DNA of 33,213 nt from an uncultured Cellvibrionales bacterium (lineage in GTDB: Bacteria > Pseudomonadota > Gammaproteobacteria > Pseudomonadales > UBA7239), in assembly GCA_937864065.1 (NCBI GenBank), contig CALMIC010000151.1:1-33213 (forward strand), written 5' to 3'. This document shows, in pieces, positions 9,309 to 16,287 of this stretch. Within the stretch, counting starts at the first letter, position 1. Every line of letters begins with the position of its first letter. The notes below the pieces were generated by a model. That model was not told the origin of the DNA. It searched no databases and saw only the letters and a list, made by a program, of their open reading frames with translations. Position numbers and translations under genes: made by a program.

Positions 9309-9920
9309 GTGTTTGTCATCCAGCGCTTGCGCGTATTGCTCTCCTCTGCAGCTTTGCTGTTGCTTGCGCTGCCGGCACAGTCCGCCACGGTACTGGTTTT
9401 TGGTGACAGCCTCAGTGCCGCTTACGGCTTGCGCCAGGAAGAAGGCTGGGTTCATCTGCTGCAGCAGGAACTGCCGCAGCACCGTTTCATCAATGCCTCG
9501 ATCAGTGGCGAAACGACCGGCAATGGTTTGGCGCGCTTGCCGGAAGCGCTGGCGCTGCACAAGCCCGATGTGCTGGTGCTGGAGTTGGGTGCGAATGATG
9601 GCTTGCGCGGCTTTCCCTTGCACACTGTCGAGAAAAACCTGCAGGCGATGATCGAACACGGTCTGGCGGCCAATTGCCGGATCCTGCTGTTGGGTATCCG
9701 TATCCCGCCGAATTACGGGCCGCGTTACACCGAGCAGTTTGCGGCGATCTACACGAAACTGGCCGAGCGCAACCGCATCGCTGTCGTGCCGTTTTTCCTG
9801 CATGCGATTGCCGGGGATTCCGTGCATTTCCAGTCTGACACGATTCACCCGACAGCAGCGGCGCAGCCGCAGATTCTGGCGACCGTGCGCCCGGCGCTGG
9901 AACCACTCCTGGAGCCCTGA
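9309..9920 (+). CDS. tesA: Secreted SGNH esterase / acyl-CoA thioesterase I (TesA)
   Basis: This is a periplasmic multifunctional lipase-esterase of the GDSL/SGNH family. It starts at GTG 9309 with a signal peptide ending near PAQSA. The catalytic serine is S34 in FGDSLSAAYG, the asparagine N96 is in LGANDG, and the dyad is D177/H180 in SDTIHP. The 203-residue length is normal. The stop overlaps the bioA start as TGATG, so bioA is probably translationally coupled to it. Confidence 0.92.
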   Translation: MFVIQRLRVLLSSAALLLLALPAQSATVLVFGDSLSAAYGLRQEEGWVHLLQQELPQHRFINASISGETTGNGLARLPEALALHKPDVLVLELGANDGLRGFPLHTVEKNLQAMIEHGLAANCRILLLGIRIPPNYGPRYTEQFAAIYTKLAERNRIAVVPFFLHAIAGDSVHFQSDTIHPTAAAQPQILATVRPALEPLLEP

Positions 9921-11209
9921 TGGATTCCGCTACCCTGCTTGCGCTGGATCGGCAACATGTCTGGCACCCCTATGCGGCGGCTGATAACCCGCTGCCGGTC
10001 TATGCGGTGGCGTCGGCGCGTGGCAGCACATTGCAGCTGGCGGATGGCCGCGTACTGATCGATGGCATGTCGTCGTGGTGGAGTGCCATCCACGGCTATA
10101 ACCATCCGGTGCTGAACGCTGCAGTCGAGCACCAATTGCAGTCGATGGCTCATGTGATGTTTGGCGGCCTGACCCATGGACCCGCTGTGCAGCTCGCGAC
10201 AACACTGGTCGAACTCACGCCGCAGCCATTGCAGAAAGTGTTTCTCGCTGATTCCGGTTCGGTCGCGGTCGAGGTGGCGATGAAAATGGCGCTGCAATAC
10301 TGGCAGGCGCAAGGGCACGCAGGGCGGCGCCACTTTGTCAGCTTGTGTGGTGGTTACCACGGCGATACGTTTGCTGCGATGAGTGTGTGTGATCCGGTAA
10401 CCGGCATGCATCACCTCTTTGGCGATATCCTGGCAAAACAGTTTTTCGTGCCGCGGCCAGCCTGCCGTTTCGGCGAGCCCTGCACTGATGATGATATTGC
10501 GCCGCTGCGGCGCTTGCTTGCCGAACATGGCAAGCAGGTTGCCGGCGTGATCCTCGAACCTGTGGTGCAGGGTGCCGGTGGTATGTGGTTCTATTCACCA
10601 GAATACCTGCAACAGGTGCGCAGCTTGTGCGACGAGCATGGCGTGCTGCTGATTGCCGACGAGATTGCCACCGGCTTCGGCCGCAGCGGCAAGTTGTTTG
10701 CCTGCGAGCACGCCGGCATCGCGCCTGACATCCTCTGCCTGGGCAAGGCCATGACAGGCGGTTACCTGACGCTCGCGGCAACACTGTGCACGGCACAAGT
10801 CGCCAGCACCTTGTGCAGCGGCGAAGCCGGTGTGCTGATGCACGGCCCGACGTTCATGGGCAATCCACTAGCCTGCAGTGTGGCGAATGCCAGTATCGGT
10901 TTGTTGCTATCACAGGACTGGCAAGCCAATGTTGCTCGCATCGAAAGGCAGTTGCGCGCAGGCCTGCAGCCGGCGGCGCTGTTGCGCGGCATCGCCGGGG
11001 TACGGGTGTTGGGCGCGATTGGTGTGGTCGAGCTGGAACAACCGGTCGACATGCAACGCATCCAGCCGATGTTTGTCGAACGGGGAATCTGGATCCGTCC
11101 ATTCGGCAAGCTTGTCTATGCCATGCCGCCGTTTGTCATCAGCGATGAAGAATTGCAAACGCTCACCAGCAACATGATCCACGTACTTGGAGATTACCTG
11201 CATGACTGA
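9920..11209 (+). CDS. bioA: Adenosylmethionine-8-amino-7-oxononanoate aminotransferase
   Basis: BioA converts KAPA to DAPA in biotin synthesis, using S-adenosylmethionine as amino donor and PLP as cofactor. Visible signatures are HVWHPYAA at the N-terminus, GMSSWWSAIHGYNHP, LADSGSVAVEVAMKMALQYW and the PLP lysine K276 in LCLGKAMTGGYLTLAATL. The 429 residues match the family. It is not next to bioB, bioF, bioC or bioD; it sits between tesA and a SirB2 gene, overlapping both. I see no obvious BirA operator. Confidence 0.95.
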   Translation: MDSATLLALDRQHVWHPYAAADNPLPVYAVASARGSTLQLADGRVLIDGMSSWWSAIHGYNHPVLNAAVEHQLQSMAHVMFGGLTHGPAVQLATTLVELTPQPLQKVFLADSGSVAVEVAMKMALQYWQAQGHAGRRHFVSLCGGYHGDTFAAMSVCDPVTGMHHLFGDILAKQFFVPRPACRFGEPCTDDDIAPLRRLLAEHGKQVAGVILEPVVQGAGGMWFYSPEYLQQVRSLCDEHGVLLIADEIATGFGRSGKLFACEHAGIAPDILCLGKAMTGGYLTLAATLCTAQVASTLCSGEAGVLMHGPTFMGNPLACSVANASIGLLLSQDWQANVARIERQLRAGLQPAALLRGIAGVRVLGAIGVVELEQPVDMQRIQPMFVERGIWIRPFGKLVYAMPPFVISDEELQTLTSNMIHVLGDYLHD

Positions 11210-11576
11210 ACTGTATCCGGCCCTGAAACACCTGCACATGCTGTTCGCGATGGTATCCATCATCGGCTTCCTGGCACGCAGCGGGCTGAAATTTGCCGAT
11301 TCGCCACTGCTGGCGAAAAAACCGCTGAAAATCCTGCCGCATGTCAATGACACCTTGCTGCTGTTGTGCGGCATCTTGATGGCGGCCACCGCAGGCCTGA
11401 ATCCTTTCGTTCACCTGTGGCTGCTGGCCAAGATCGGCCTGTTGCTGGCGTACATTGCCTGTGGCCTGTTTGTGCTCAAGTGGAGCACTGGCAATGCCCA
11501 GCGCGTAGCCGGCGTGTTGCTGGCACTGGCCTGCTTTGGTGGGATGGGTTTTCTCGCTGTGGCGAAACCGTTCTGA
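11202..11576 (+). CDS. SirB2 family membrane protein
   Basis: This is a 124-residue inner-membrane protein of the SirB family with about four hydrophobic helices. Family features are YPALKHLHMLFAMVSIIGFLAR, LKILPHVNDTLLLLCGILMA and a C-terminal GMGFLAVAKPF. The family's molecular role is unknown; histidines such as those in KHLH and PHVND are typical. The ATG at 11202 overlaps the bioA stop and has GGAG nine bases upstream, so the track start at 11187 is too early. It is followed by bolA after 10 bases. Confidence 0.87.
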   Translation: MTELYPALKHLHMLFAMVSIIGFLARSGLKFADSPLLAKKPLKILPHVNDTLLLLCGILMAATAGLNPFVHLWLLAKIGLLLAYIACGLFVLKWSTGNAQRVAGVLLALACFGGMGFLAVAKPF

Positions 11577-11586
11577 GGGCCGGGTG

Positions 11587-11904
11587 ATGCAGAAACAGCA
11601 GGCGATCGAGAAAACGGTGCGTGAGGCGTTTGCGCCGCAGCACCTGGAACTGGCCAACGAGAGCTATATGCACAGTGTGCCGCACGGTAGCGAATCGCAT
11701 TTCAGGCTGGTGCTGGTGTCGGACGTTTTTGACGGCGTGCGTCCGGTGGCCCGACACCAGAAAGTCTATGCGGCACTCGGTGAACTGATGCAGCAGATCC
11801 ATGCACTGGCCTTGCATACTTACACCCCGCAGGAATGGCAGGCTAGCGGGGTTGCACCTGACTCGCCGCAATGCCTCGGCGGCAGCAAGCACGACCGCCA
11901 TTGA
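11587..11904 (+). CDS. bolA: BolA family protein
   Basis: This 105-residue BolA protein contains the full motif SYMHSVPHGSESHFRLVLVS, then RHQKVYAALGELM and IHALALHTYTPQEW. BolA proteins bind [2Fe-2S] clusters together with monothiol glutaredoxins and affect cell shape and stress responses. The ATG at 11587 (track 11536) follows GGGCCGGG. The C-terminal SPQCLGGSK extension is like that of E. coli BolA. Its stop overlaps the next start as TGATG, so the downstream unknown gene is probably co-translated. Confidence 0.93.
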   Translation: MQKQQAIEKTVREAFAPQHLELANESYMHSVPHGSESHFRLVLVSDVFDGVRPVARHQKVYAALGELMQQIHALALHTYTPQEWQASGVAPDSPQCLGGSKHDRH

Positions 11905-12944
11905 TGTTGTGGCGCATCGCATGCTGGCTGGTTGCCGCGTGCTTGCCGGCGTGCTTGTGGGCCACAACGCCCGACGCGATGCCGTTGCTGCAGGACGGCA
12001 GTTTCGCGCGCGGTGTGCAGGTGGTGCCGCCGTCCCGGCAGCACAAGGCAGTGCACCGGCAGCAGGCAATGTCTTGCTTGCCATTGCGCGATTGCAGCGC
12101 GGTGCCTGTATGGCAGTTGCAGCAATGGGGCAGTGTGCTGGACATCGCCACAGCGGCGCAGTCGGCTGATGGCTGGCTATTGCGAGACAGCGCAGGGCGC
12201 CTGCAGAAACGCCTGCAATTCGCTGATGGTCATGTGCTACTCGAGATCAACGGACTGGCGGAGTTCGCCGCCCGGCATGACGACGGCATAGCGCAATACC
12301 TCCCAGACCTGCGCCGTGCCTGGCCGCACTGGTTGCTGTCGCAGCAACTCACGCGTGTGCGCCTGTCGGATAGCAATGCCCTGCAGTTGTCCGGTGAAGT
12401 CCGCTTGTTGTTCGACAATGCGCAGCGAGCAGCTGGCTATGACCCCGCTGTGCACGCCGCCCGCTTCCTGCTGGCTATGACAGTACGCAATCGCCTGACA
12501 GGCAACTATTTCTGGTTGACGCTGCCACTGTATGACGACCGTTTTCCACGCAGCGATTTCGGTTGCCAGAAGTGCCTGGACGGCGGTGAGCGTTGCTATA
12601 CACCGCAACGGCTGGCCGACCTCGGAATCTGGCGTTGCCCGGAAGACCGCGTCGGGGCCAGTTGGTGGGAAAACGAGAAATCCGGTACCGGCAAGATGAT
12701 TTTTCGCATCCCGAGCGAGGCCTTCATGCGCGGGGATATCCACGCTGGCGCATGGGTGGCTGTTGCCGGCGACCTGCGTCCCTATGTGCTAGCAGGGATT
12801 GATGCCGTGCGCCAACGCGACCGCACATTCCCGCATGACCCGTTCTTTTATGACATCGGACTGTTTTCACTGGGCTGGGAGGTCACCGGTTTCAATCACG
12901 CGGCTGTGGAGCTGCGCGGGTGGCAGCTCAATGCCCTGCGCTGA
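11904..12944 (+). CDS. Unrecognised secreted protein, 346 aa, cysteine cluster
   Basis: I do not recognise this protein. It starts at ATG 11904, overlapping the bolA stop, with a signal peptide of about 21 residues ending near ACLWA. The body has no further membrane segment and is rich in Trp and Tyr. A cysteine group C221-x2-C224-x6-C231-x13-C245 (FGCQKCLDGGERC) could bind a metal or form disulfides. The last part (FYDIGLFSLGWEVTGFNHAA) looks like a beta-rich fold. It is probably periplasmic or exported; lectin-like or carbohydrate-binding is only a guess. It is the last gene of the tesA-bioA-sirB2-bolA run. Confidence 0.75.
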   Translation: MLWRIACWLVAACLPACLWATTPDAMPLLQDGSFARGVQVVPPSRQHKAVHRQQAMSCLPLRDCSAVPVWQLQQWGSVLDIATAAQSADGWLLRDSAGRLQKRLQFADGHVLLEINGLAEFAARHDDGIAQYLPDLRRAWPHWLLSQQLTRVRLSDSNALQLSGEVRLLFDNAQRAAGYDPAVHAARFLLAMTVRNRLTGNYFWLTLPLYDDRFPRSDFGCQKCLDGGERCYTPQRLADLGIWRCPEDRVGASWWENEKSGTGKMIFRIPSEAFMRGDIHAGAWVAVAGDLRPYVLAGIDAVRQRDRTFPHDPFFYDIGLFSLGWEVTGFNHAAVELRGWQLNALR

Positions 12945-13070
12945 GCGCTAACGACAGTTGTCCTAGGGGTTTTTACCCACGTTGGTACGGGGTTTTGCGC
13001 ATGGTTTTGCAGCGTCTTTCTGCAATGATGCCCAGCTGTTGCCAAAGATACTTACCCCCACTTTTTCGCG

Positions 13071-13733
13071 ATGCGTTCACTCCTGCTGCTTTGTGCGTTG
13101 CTGTTAGCCGGCTTCTGGCTGGTTCCTGCCACCGTGGGCGCCAGCGATGTGGCCGAGCGCGCTGAAATGCTGGAGAAATCCTTGCAAGCGGTCGAGTGGT
13201 ACACCAACGAATCCGTACGCAAGGCACTGCAGGCCGAACAGACAGGTGATAATGCCAATGCCACCCTGTTTGGCAACAAGGCCATTGAATCTGACCTGAA
13301 AGCTCAGGGGCTGCGCCAGCAAACCGCCGATGCCTGGCTGGCGGCGGGCAAGCCAGCCCGTGCCCAGGCCGTCTGGCGCCGGGCCGCTGATATGGCGCGT
13401 GAGCGTGGCGACATGCTGGCAAATCGCATACCTGTGCAATGGCAGTTGTGGCAGGATGGCAAGGGACGCGATGTGGCCGTCGACGCAGAAAGGGAGAAGC
13501 AATATCTGCTGGCGGTGTTTTTCACGGCCCAGCATTGGGATGCGGTAGCGCAATTCTCTGTCGCTGCCGGTGATGCAGAACAGCAGCGAATAGCCCTTGC
13601 CGCGCTGCAGCAGCTGTTGCCGCCCTTGCAACGCAATAACCGGCTGGCGGCTGTGTTGGTGGGTGACAGCCACGAGGCAGACTACCTCGGCCAACTACAG
13701 CGTTGGCAACAGAGGGCAGGCCAGGCTCGCTAG
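13071..13733 (+). CDS. Unrecognised secreted alpha-helical protein, 220 aa
   Basis: I do not recognise this protein. It starts MRSLLLLCALLLAGFWLVPA, a clear signal peptide cleaved near VGASD. The mature part is mostly helical and Ala/Gln-rich, with repeated helices (RQQTADAWLAAGKPARAQAV) that suggest a TPR-like or coiled-coil periplasmic protein. No catalytic motif is visible. No good ribosome binding site precedes the ATG. It follows a 126-base gap and ends 85 bases before a nitroreductase gene, so it may be its own unit. Confidence 0.68.
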   Translation: MRSLLLLCALLLAGFWLVPATVGASDVAERAEMLEKSLQAVEWYTNESVRKALQAEQTGDNANATLFGNKAIESDLKAQGLRQQTADAWLAAGKPARAQAVWRRAADMARERGDMLANRIPVQWQLWQDGKGRDVAVDAEREKQYLLAVFFTAQHWDAVAQFSVAAGDAEQQRIALAALQQLLPPLQRNNRLAAVLVGDSHEADYLGQLQRWQQRAGQAR

Positions 13734-13818
13734 GCTTTTGCTGGCCACAGTGGCTGCTTTCTTTCGTCATTCCGGCTGATGCGCTACAGTGCGCCACCTG
13801 CCCCGGCCGGAATGCTCC

Positions 13819-14391
13819 ATGCACCAGAATCCTGTCATCGCCGCCTTGCACAGCCGTGTGTCGACTGGCGAGCTGGCTGAGCCTGCGCCAACAACCCAGC
13901 AGCGCGAAGCGATTTTCCGTGCAGCACTACGCGCACCGGATCACGGCCAGTTGCGGCCCTGGCGCTTCGTGCAGGTAGAAGGTGATGCCAGGAGCCAGGT
14001 CGGGGCGATCATCGCCGATGTGGAAGCGCAATGTTATGGGCCACTCAGCGAGGCGCAGCGTAGCAAGGCGGCGGCCCGCCTGATGCGTGCGCCGCTGGTG
14101 CTGCTGGTGTTGGCCAAAGTGAAGGGCCACCCGAAAGTGCCTCCCATCGAGCAGCAGCTGTCAGTGGCTTGCGCCGTGCAGAATATGTTGCTCGCCGCGC
14201 ATGCCCTCGGTCTGGGTGCCATGTGGCGCACCGGCCTGGTGACGTTCGAGCCACTCCTCGCCGAGCGCCTGGGCCTGGCCGCTGACGAGCAACTGCTCGG
14301 CTTCCTCTATCTGGGTACGCCGAAAGGTGAGCCGAAGGCAGCACCCGTGCTTGATCCGGGAGAGTATTTCCGGCGCTGGGAGCAGCCATGA
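13819..14391 (+). CDS. Nitroreductase family protein, YdjA type
   Basis: This is a small (190 aa) FMN-dependent NAD(P)H oxidoreductase of the YdjA subgroup. It shows the N-terminal FMN segment FRAALRAPDHGQLRPWRFVQ and the dimer segment QQLSVACAVQNMLLAAHALG. It also has GLGAMWRTG and the C-terminal GFLYLGTPKGEPK. The physiological substrate of this group is unknown. The ATG at 13819 is preferred over the track's 13789. Its stop overlaps the murJ start (ATGA), so the two are likely co-transcribed. Confidence 0.86.
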   Translation: MHQNPVIAALHSRVSTGELAEPAPTTQQREAIFRAALRAPDHGQLRPWRFVQVEGDARSQVGAIIADVEAQCYGPLSEAQRSKAAARLMRAPLVLLVLAKVKGHPKVPPIEQQLSVACAVQNMLLAAHALGLGAMWRTGLVTFEPLLAERLGLAADEQLLGFLYLGTPKGEPKAAPVLDPGEYFRRWEQP

Positions 14392-15971
14392 GCGGCAGCA
14401 GGGCCACTACCGGGCATTTGTTGCGGTCCAGCGCACTGGTCAGTTTCATGACCCAGATCTCACGTGTGCTGGGTATGGCACGCGACATCGTGTTGGCCAA
14501 TGCGATTGGTGCTGGCCATACGCCCGGCGCGGACGCTTTCTTCCTCGCTTTCCGCATCCCGCAATTCCTGCGGAGGTTGTTTGCCGAAGGTGCTTTCCAG
14601 CAGGCCTTTGTGCCGGTGCTGGCCGAGTACCGCGCCCGCGGCGACCACAATGCCGTGCGCGACCTGGTCAACCACGTGGCCGGCGTATTGGGCGGCACCT
14701 CGCTCGCGGTCAGCATGCTCGTGGTGCTGGCTTCACCGTGGTTCACCGTGTTGTTTGCTCCCGGCTTCTGGTTGCATGACCCGGAGCGTTTCGGCCTGAC
14801 CAGCGAGATGTTGCGAATCACTTTCCCGTACCTGTTCCTGATCACGATGACAGGCTTCGCGAGTTCGGTGCTGAATACCTATGACCGCTTTGCAGCGGCG
14901 GCGGCAACACCCATCCTGATGAACCTGACGCTGATCCTCGCGGCGACAGTGGCTGCCCCGTGGTTCGAGCAGCCGGTGTTTGCGATGGCCTGGGGTGTGC
15001 TGGTCTCCGGTATCGTGCAGCTGGTTTTCCAGTTGCCGTCGATGAAGAAAATCCACCTGCTGCCGGTGCCGCGCTGGCAGTGGAAACATGAGGGCGTGCA
15101 GCGCATCCTGAAACTGATGGTACCCGCGCTGTTCGGGGTGTCGGTCAGCCAGATCAACCTGATGATGGACGCGATCCTTGCTTCGTTCCTGCCTACGGGT
15201 AGCGTGTCCTGGCTCTACTACTCCGAGCGCGTCTCCGAGTTGCCGCTCGGCGTATTCGGTGTGGCTGTGGCGACGGTCATCCTGCCGAGCCTGGCGCGCA
15301 GCCATATCACCGAATCACCGCGCGAGTTCTCGGCGACACTGGACTGGGCAATCCGCCTGAACCTGCTGATCGGCCTGCCGGCGGCATTGGCGCTGGTGGT
15401 GCTGGCCACGCCGATCCTGAGCACCCTGTTCGAGCACGGCCAGACCACAGCCCATGACATCATGATGTCCGCCTGGGCGATACGCGCCTACGCCGTTGGC
15501 CTGGTCGGTTTCATGATGATCAAGATCCTCGCGCCAGGTTTCTATTCGCGGCAGGACATGAAAACGCCGGTGCGGATTGCCGTCATCTGTGTGGTGGCTG
15601 CGCAGGTCATGAACGTGACTTTCATGGTGCTGTTCCACCAGACCCTCAACATGGGGCATGTGGGACTGGCACTGGCCACCGCCCTGGCGGCGTATCTCAA
15701 TTCCGGTTTGCTGTTCCGCGCGCTGCGTCAGCAGGGTATCTACCGTTACGGCCGCGGCTGGGGCAAGTTCATGGTCCAGTTGCTGGTGGCCAATGGCGCG
15801 ATGGTCGCTGTCCTGGCCGCTTTGCTGCAGCAATGGCCCGACTGGTCTGCCTACAGCTGGCAGCTGCGTGTGCTGTATCTTGGCGTGATGATCGCCGCTG
15901 GTATAGCGACGTATTTTGCGGTGTTGCTGCTCGCCGGCATGCGGCCCCGTCACCTGCGCTTGCAGGCGTGA
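14388..15971 (+). CDS. murJ: Lipid II flippase MurJ
   Basis: MurJ flips lipid II across the inner membrane for peptidoglycan synthesis. The 527-residue protein has about 14 hydrophobic segments and the family motifs FMTQISRVLGMARDIVLA, ADAFFLAFRIPQFLRRLFAE and GAFQQAFVPVLAEY. SVSWLYYSERVSELPLGVFG and the helix-7 region LARSHITESPREFSATLDW follow. The start overlaps the nitroreductase stop. Unlike many gammaproteobacteria it is not followed by ribF within the window; the next gene is convergent. Confidence 0.95.
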   Translation: MSGSRATTGHLLRSSALVSFMTQISRVLGMARDIVLANAIGAGHTPGADAFFLAFRIPQFLRRLFAEGAFQQAFVPVLAEYRARGDHNAVRDLVNHVAGVLGGTSLAVSMLVVLASPWFTVLFAPGFWLHDPERFGLTSEMLRITFPYLFLITMTGFASSVLNTYDRFAAAAATPILMNLTLILAATVAAPWFEQPVFAMAWGVLVSGIVQLVFQLPSMKKIHLLPVPRWQWKHEGVQRILKLMVPALFGVSVSQINLMMDAILASFLPTGSVSWLYYSERVSELPLGVFGVAVATVILPSLARSHITESPREFSATLDWAIRLNLLIGLPAALALVVLATPILSTLFEHGQTTAHDIMMSAWAIRAYAVGLVGFMMIKILAPGFYSRQDMKTPVRIAVICVVAAQVMNVTFMVLFHQTLNMGHVGLALATALAAYLNSGLLFRALRQQGIYRYGRGWGKFMVQLLVANGAMVAVLAALLQQWPDWSAYSWQLRVLYLGVMIAAGIATYFAVLLLAGMRPRHLRLQA

Positions 15972-15986
15972 TGGCGGCCTACGTCA

Positions 15987-16277
15987 TCAATCTTTCTTCT
16001 GGCCGGCGTTAAAGGCAGCCAGCTGTTCCGGCGTGGCTTCGCGCTGGTATTTTTCCTTCCACTCGCTGTACGGCATGCCGTAGACGATGCTGCGGGCCGC
16101 CTCGTAATCGACGTTTTCGCCGGCTTCGGCGGCTGCTGTGCTATACCACTTGGCGAGGCAATTGCGGCAGAAACCGGCGAGGTTCATCAGCTCGATGTTC
16201 TGCACATCCTTGCGGCTGTCCAGGTGGGCGAGCAGGCGACGGAATACGGCAGCTTCGATGGCAGTCTGTTTGTCCAT
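15987..16277 (-). CDS. DUF1244 family protein
   Basis: This 96-residue cytoplasmic protein belongs to the conserved DUF1244 family, which has no assigned function. The diagnostic core is HLDSRKDVQNIELMNLAGFC followed by RNCLAKWY, with two cysteines (FCRNC). The ATG at 16277 gives MDKQTAIEAAVFRRLLAHL; the track's 16307 lies inside the RND gene. It begins 10 bases after the RND permease stop on the same strand and is probably the last gene of that operon. The shared operon may be chance. Confidence 0.85.
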   Translation of the reverse strand: MDKQTAIEAAVFRRLLAHLDSRKDVQNIELMNLAGFCRNCLAKWYSTAAAEAGENVDYEAARSIVYGMPYSEWKEKYQREATPEQLAAFNAGQKKD

Positions 16278-16287
16278 CTCTTGTCCC

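Noticed and set aside
14045-14845. 266-residue minus-strand ORF
   Set aside because: It is antisense to the nitroreductase and murJ.
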